This document shows positions 7,065 to 8,475 of a stretch of DNA of 8,475 nt, piece after piece; the stretch's first letter is position 1; every line of letters starts with the position of its first letter. The notes beneath the pieces are model-generated. The model was not told the origin of the DNA, did not search any database, and saw only the letters and a program-made list of their open reading frames with translations. The DNA is taken from assembly GCA_035315125.1 (NCBI GenBank), contig DATFYI010000291.1:1-8475 (forward strand), in the 5' to 3' direction. This DNA comes from DATFYI01 sp035315125. Lineage in GTDB: Bacteria > Chloroflexota > Anaerolineae > Anaerolineales > Anaerolineaceae. Both the position numbers and the translations under genes were made by a program.

Positions 7065-7601
7065 ATGGATGATAAAAAAGTTCAATTTTACCCTTTTCAC
7101 GCCATCAATGAGTTTATGCTTCCTGATTATCGACATGAAGTTCTCCAACAAGTCTTATCCAATACCAGCAAGCTAACTTATGCACAACGCGGCGCTTTAA
7201 ATGGGGAAATCAAGCGTCTGGTTAAAGTGCCAGGTTTTCGTAATAGCTCGATTGCTCCCCTTCCATTAAAAATAAGAGCAGCAGAAACTATCTTTGAAAA
7301 AAATCCTGGTTTTGCTGCCAGAGTTCTGCAATGTTGGTCTGAAATCCATGAGGATCTACGGCAACAAGTTTACGATTTGTTGAAAAACCGAAACTGGGAA
7401 ATTTTACCGTTAGATGCAGATCGAACCAAGCTGCCCGGTTTTTTGGGAGATTGGCCTAAACAAGATACCTACGAAGTTTTAAACAAGGCCTTCAGTGAGA
7501 CCTATGCAGATTTTACAGTCAGTGAAAACGATGTTCGGTTAATGATCGTTTGGCTGAGTGGGCGGTTGCCTGTCAATATGGAAGGTATGGAAACAGGTTA
7601 G
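7065..7601 (+). CDS. Conserved-looking protein of unknown function, 178 residues
   Basis: I cannot assign this soluble protein to a named family. It begins FYPFHAINEFMLPDYRHEVL (8-27), has the block VKVPGFRNSSIAPLPLK (53-69), a helical middle with CWSEIHEDLRQQVYDLLKNRNWEILP (90-115), then LPGFLGDWPK (123-132) and SENDVRLMIVWLSGRLP (153-169). Tryptophans and Pro-Gly-Phe turns recur, and charged and hydrophobic residues alternate as in a folded mainly helical domain. There is no signal peptide, membrane segment, metal-binding cluster or nucleotide-binding motif. From memory it resembles uncharacterised proteins of Anaerolineae, which I could not check. The TATAAT seven bases before the ATG supports this start and independent transcription. 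Its stop codon is one base from the scpA stop on the other strand, but convergent orientation gives no functional link. Confidence 0.8.
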   Translation: MDDKKVQFYPFHAINEFMLPDYRHEVLQQVLSNTSKLTYAQRGALNGEIKRLVKVPGFRNSSIAPLPLKIRAAETIFEKNPGFAARVLQCWSEIHEDLRQQVYDLLKNRNWEILPLDADRTKLPGFLGDWPKQDTYEVLNKAFSETYADFTVSENDVRLMIVWLSGRLPVNMEGMETG

Positions 7602-7602
7602 C

Positions 7603-8388
7603 TTATTCCTGAAAGTCCAATTCCCCTTCATCTTTCTCTTCCCAGTTTCCCAGGGTTTCGAACTGTATGTCCTCAAACAGGGCGGTTTGTTGTGCATCTA
7701 CGATATGTCGCTTGACTAACTCAAGTAAAGCAAGGAATGTAACCACGATTTCAACGCGTGATTTGTTTTTTAACATTTTGCTAAAAGAGGACTTGCCAGC
7801 CCGTTGCAGAATCTCCATCACATAACCTATCTTTTCCCGAATAGTGACCCGTGGTATGTTCACCACCGTATTTAACGCACGAAGATTCGATTTATTGTTG
7901 AAAACCTCATATGCAACCTGTACCAAATCCGTCAGTGTCAGGCCATTAAGATCCAGTTTTCCTTCTATTTTTGGGGTCGGGACGTCTAAACGGAGATAGG
8001 TATGTAGGCCGCTTATATGTCGTTCTTCAAGCCAATTTGCAATTTGTTTGAAGCGGCGGTATTGGATTAACAGCTGAGCCAATGCTTCCCCAGGATCTTC
8101 TTCACCGGGGGTTTGTGCTTGAACCGCAGGTCGTGGCAACAACGCAGTAGATTTGATCTGCACCAGACGCGCTGCGATGACCAAAAATGCGGAAACCTCG
8201 GCAGCATTCCGGTCTTGCATGTTATTCATATGTTCAAGATATTGATCGGTAACCTGAGCCAGCGCCAGTTTCGTAATATCCAGCTCGGCTCGTTCTATTA
8301 ATTCCAATAATAGATCAAGCGGGCCTTCATAAAGCTCTGTATTGATACGATATCCTTCGGTCTGATGCTCGGCAACTTGCAGATTCAC
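7603..8388 (-). CDS. scpA: Segregation and condensation protein A
   Basis: ScpA is the kleisin that bridges the heads of the SMC dimer, with ScpB, in the bacterial condensin that compacts and separates chromosomes. This 261-residue protein is of normal length. The N-terminal domain that binds the SMC neck has the hallmark YEGPLDLLLELIERAELDI (20-38) and the helix AEVSAFLVIAARLVQIKSTALLP (63-85). An acidic Gln- and Glu-rich linker near 90-105 and a variable middle lead to a C-terminal winged-helix-like domain (about 180-245, including RVEIVVTFLALLELVKRH) that caps the SMC head. The tail is strongly acidic. The start is a GTG, chosen because the distance to YEGPLDLLL is normal and a TATAAT lies six bases upstream; no Shine-Dalgarno site is present. 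scpB, often just downstream, is absent: the next gene converges from the other strand. Confidence 0.95.
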   Translation of the reverse strand: MNLQVAEHQTEGYRINTELYEGPLDLLLELIERAELDITKLALAQVTDQYLEHMNNMQDRNAAEVSAFLVIAARLVQIKSTALLPRPAVQAQTPGEEDPGEALAQLLIQYRRFKQIANWLEERHISGLHTYLRLDVPTPKIEGKLDLNGLTLTDLVQVAYEVFNNKSNLRALNTVVNIPRVTIREKIGYVMEILQRAGKSSFSKMLKNKSRVEIVVTFLALLELVKRHIVDAQQTALFEDIQFETLGNWEEKDEGELDFQE

Positions 8389-8394
8389 GAATGT

Positions 8395-8400
8395 ATTATA
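8395..8400 (-). promoter_or_regulatory. -10 box of scpA, predicted leaderless from a GTG start
   Basis: On the minus strand a perfect TATAAT ends six bases before the scpA GTG, the same spacing as at mutS. The nearest -35-like hexamer is TTGGCA (8422-8427), 21 bases away, which is longer than ideal. Confidence 0.5.
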
Positions 8401-8433
8401 GCAGAAGTAAATGAACTATTTTGCCAATCATTG

Positions 8434-8439
8434 TATAAT
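8434..8439 (+). promoter_or_regulatory. Possible rightward -10 box at the window edge
   Basis: TATAAT on the plus strand, preceded by TG as at the aldo/keto reductase promoter, could drive a gene beyond the right edge divergent from scpA. An ATG at 8463 opens a frame that is cut off after four codons. The ATG at 8452 meets a stop after four codons. There is no clear -35 box. Confidence 0.3.
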
Positions 8440-8475
8440 CAACCCGAAATAATGTCTGCCAGATGACAAAATTGC

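Noticed and set aside
7569..7597. CCTGT/ACAGG inverted repeat at the end of the 178-residue gene
   Set aside because: It has only five base pairs, a 19-base loop and no T-run, so it is not a credible terminator.
1..8475. Defence system, prophage, CRISPR array, transposon or riboswitch
   Set aside because: No integrase, transposase, nuclease-effector, toxin-antitoxin pair, regular repeats or long structured leader is visible. The genes are standard chromosomal functions plus two unknowns with no operon linking them.

Overview
The window looks like ordinary chromosomal DNA from a free-living bacterium, with moderate GC and few non-coding bases. My best guess is a Chloroflexota bacterium of the Anaerolineae type. 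This rests on the gene mix, on two conserved-looking proteins of unknown function, and on several genes that start right at a TATAAT-like -10 box. I could not test the placement by database search. There is no insertion sequence, integrase, phage gene, CRISPR array, tRNA or rRNA.

Layout, left to right. (1) The 3' part of a ketopantoate-reductase-family gene (1-738, +) runs in from outside the window. After 16 bases and a good Shine-Dalgarno site comes a cytoplasmic GH13 glycosidase of the neopullulanase/cyclomaltodextrinase type (755-2149, +). (2) A four-helix membrane protein of unknown function follows (2238-3314, +). (3) Its end overlaps by 10 bp the end of a full-length mutS on the minus strand (3305-5875). 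(4) mutS diverges from an aldo/keto reductase gene (6048-6989, +) across a 172-base promoter region. (5) A 178-residue protein of unknown function (7065-7601, +) converges, with one base between stop codons, on scpA (7603-8388, -), which encodes the kleisin subunit of the SMC condensin. (6) The last 87 bases hold the scpA promoter and a possible promoter reading out of the right edge.

The genes do not form one pathway. They cover DNA maintenance (mutS, scpA), sugar metabolism (GH13), redox metabolism (ketopantoate-reductase family, aldo/keto reductase) and two unknowns. Only the first two genes look like an operon.

The most consistent unexplained signal is in the start regions. mutS, the 178-residue gene and scpA each lack a Shine-Dalgarno site and carry a -10 hexamer ending 6 or 7 bases before the start codon. 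That spacing predicts leaderless mRNAs. The GH13 gene (operon-internal) and the aldo/keto reductase gene (promoter further upstream) have clear Shine-Dalgarno sites instead. I found no convincing new multi-gene system. The two unknown proteins are the best candidates for new biology.
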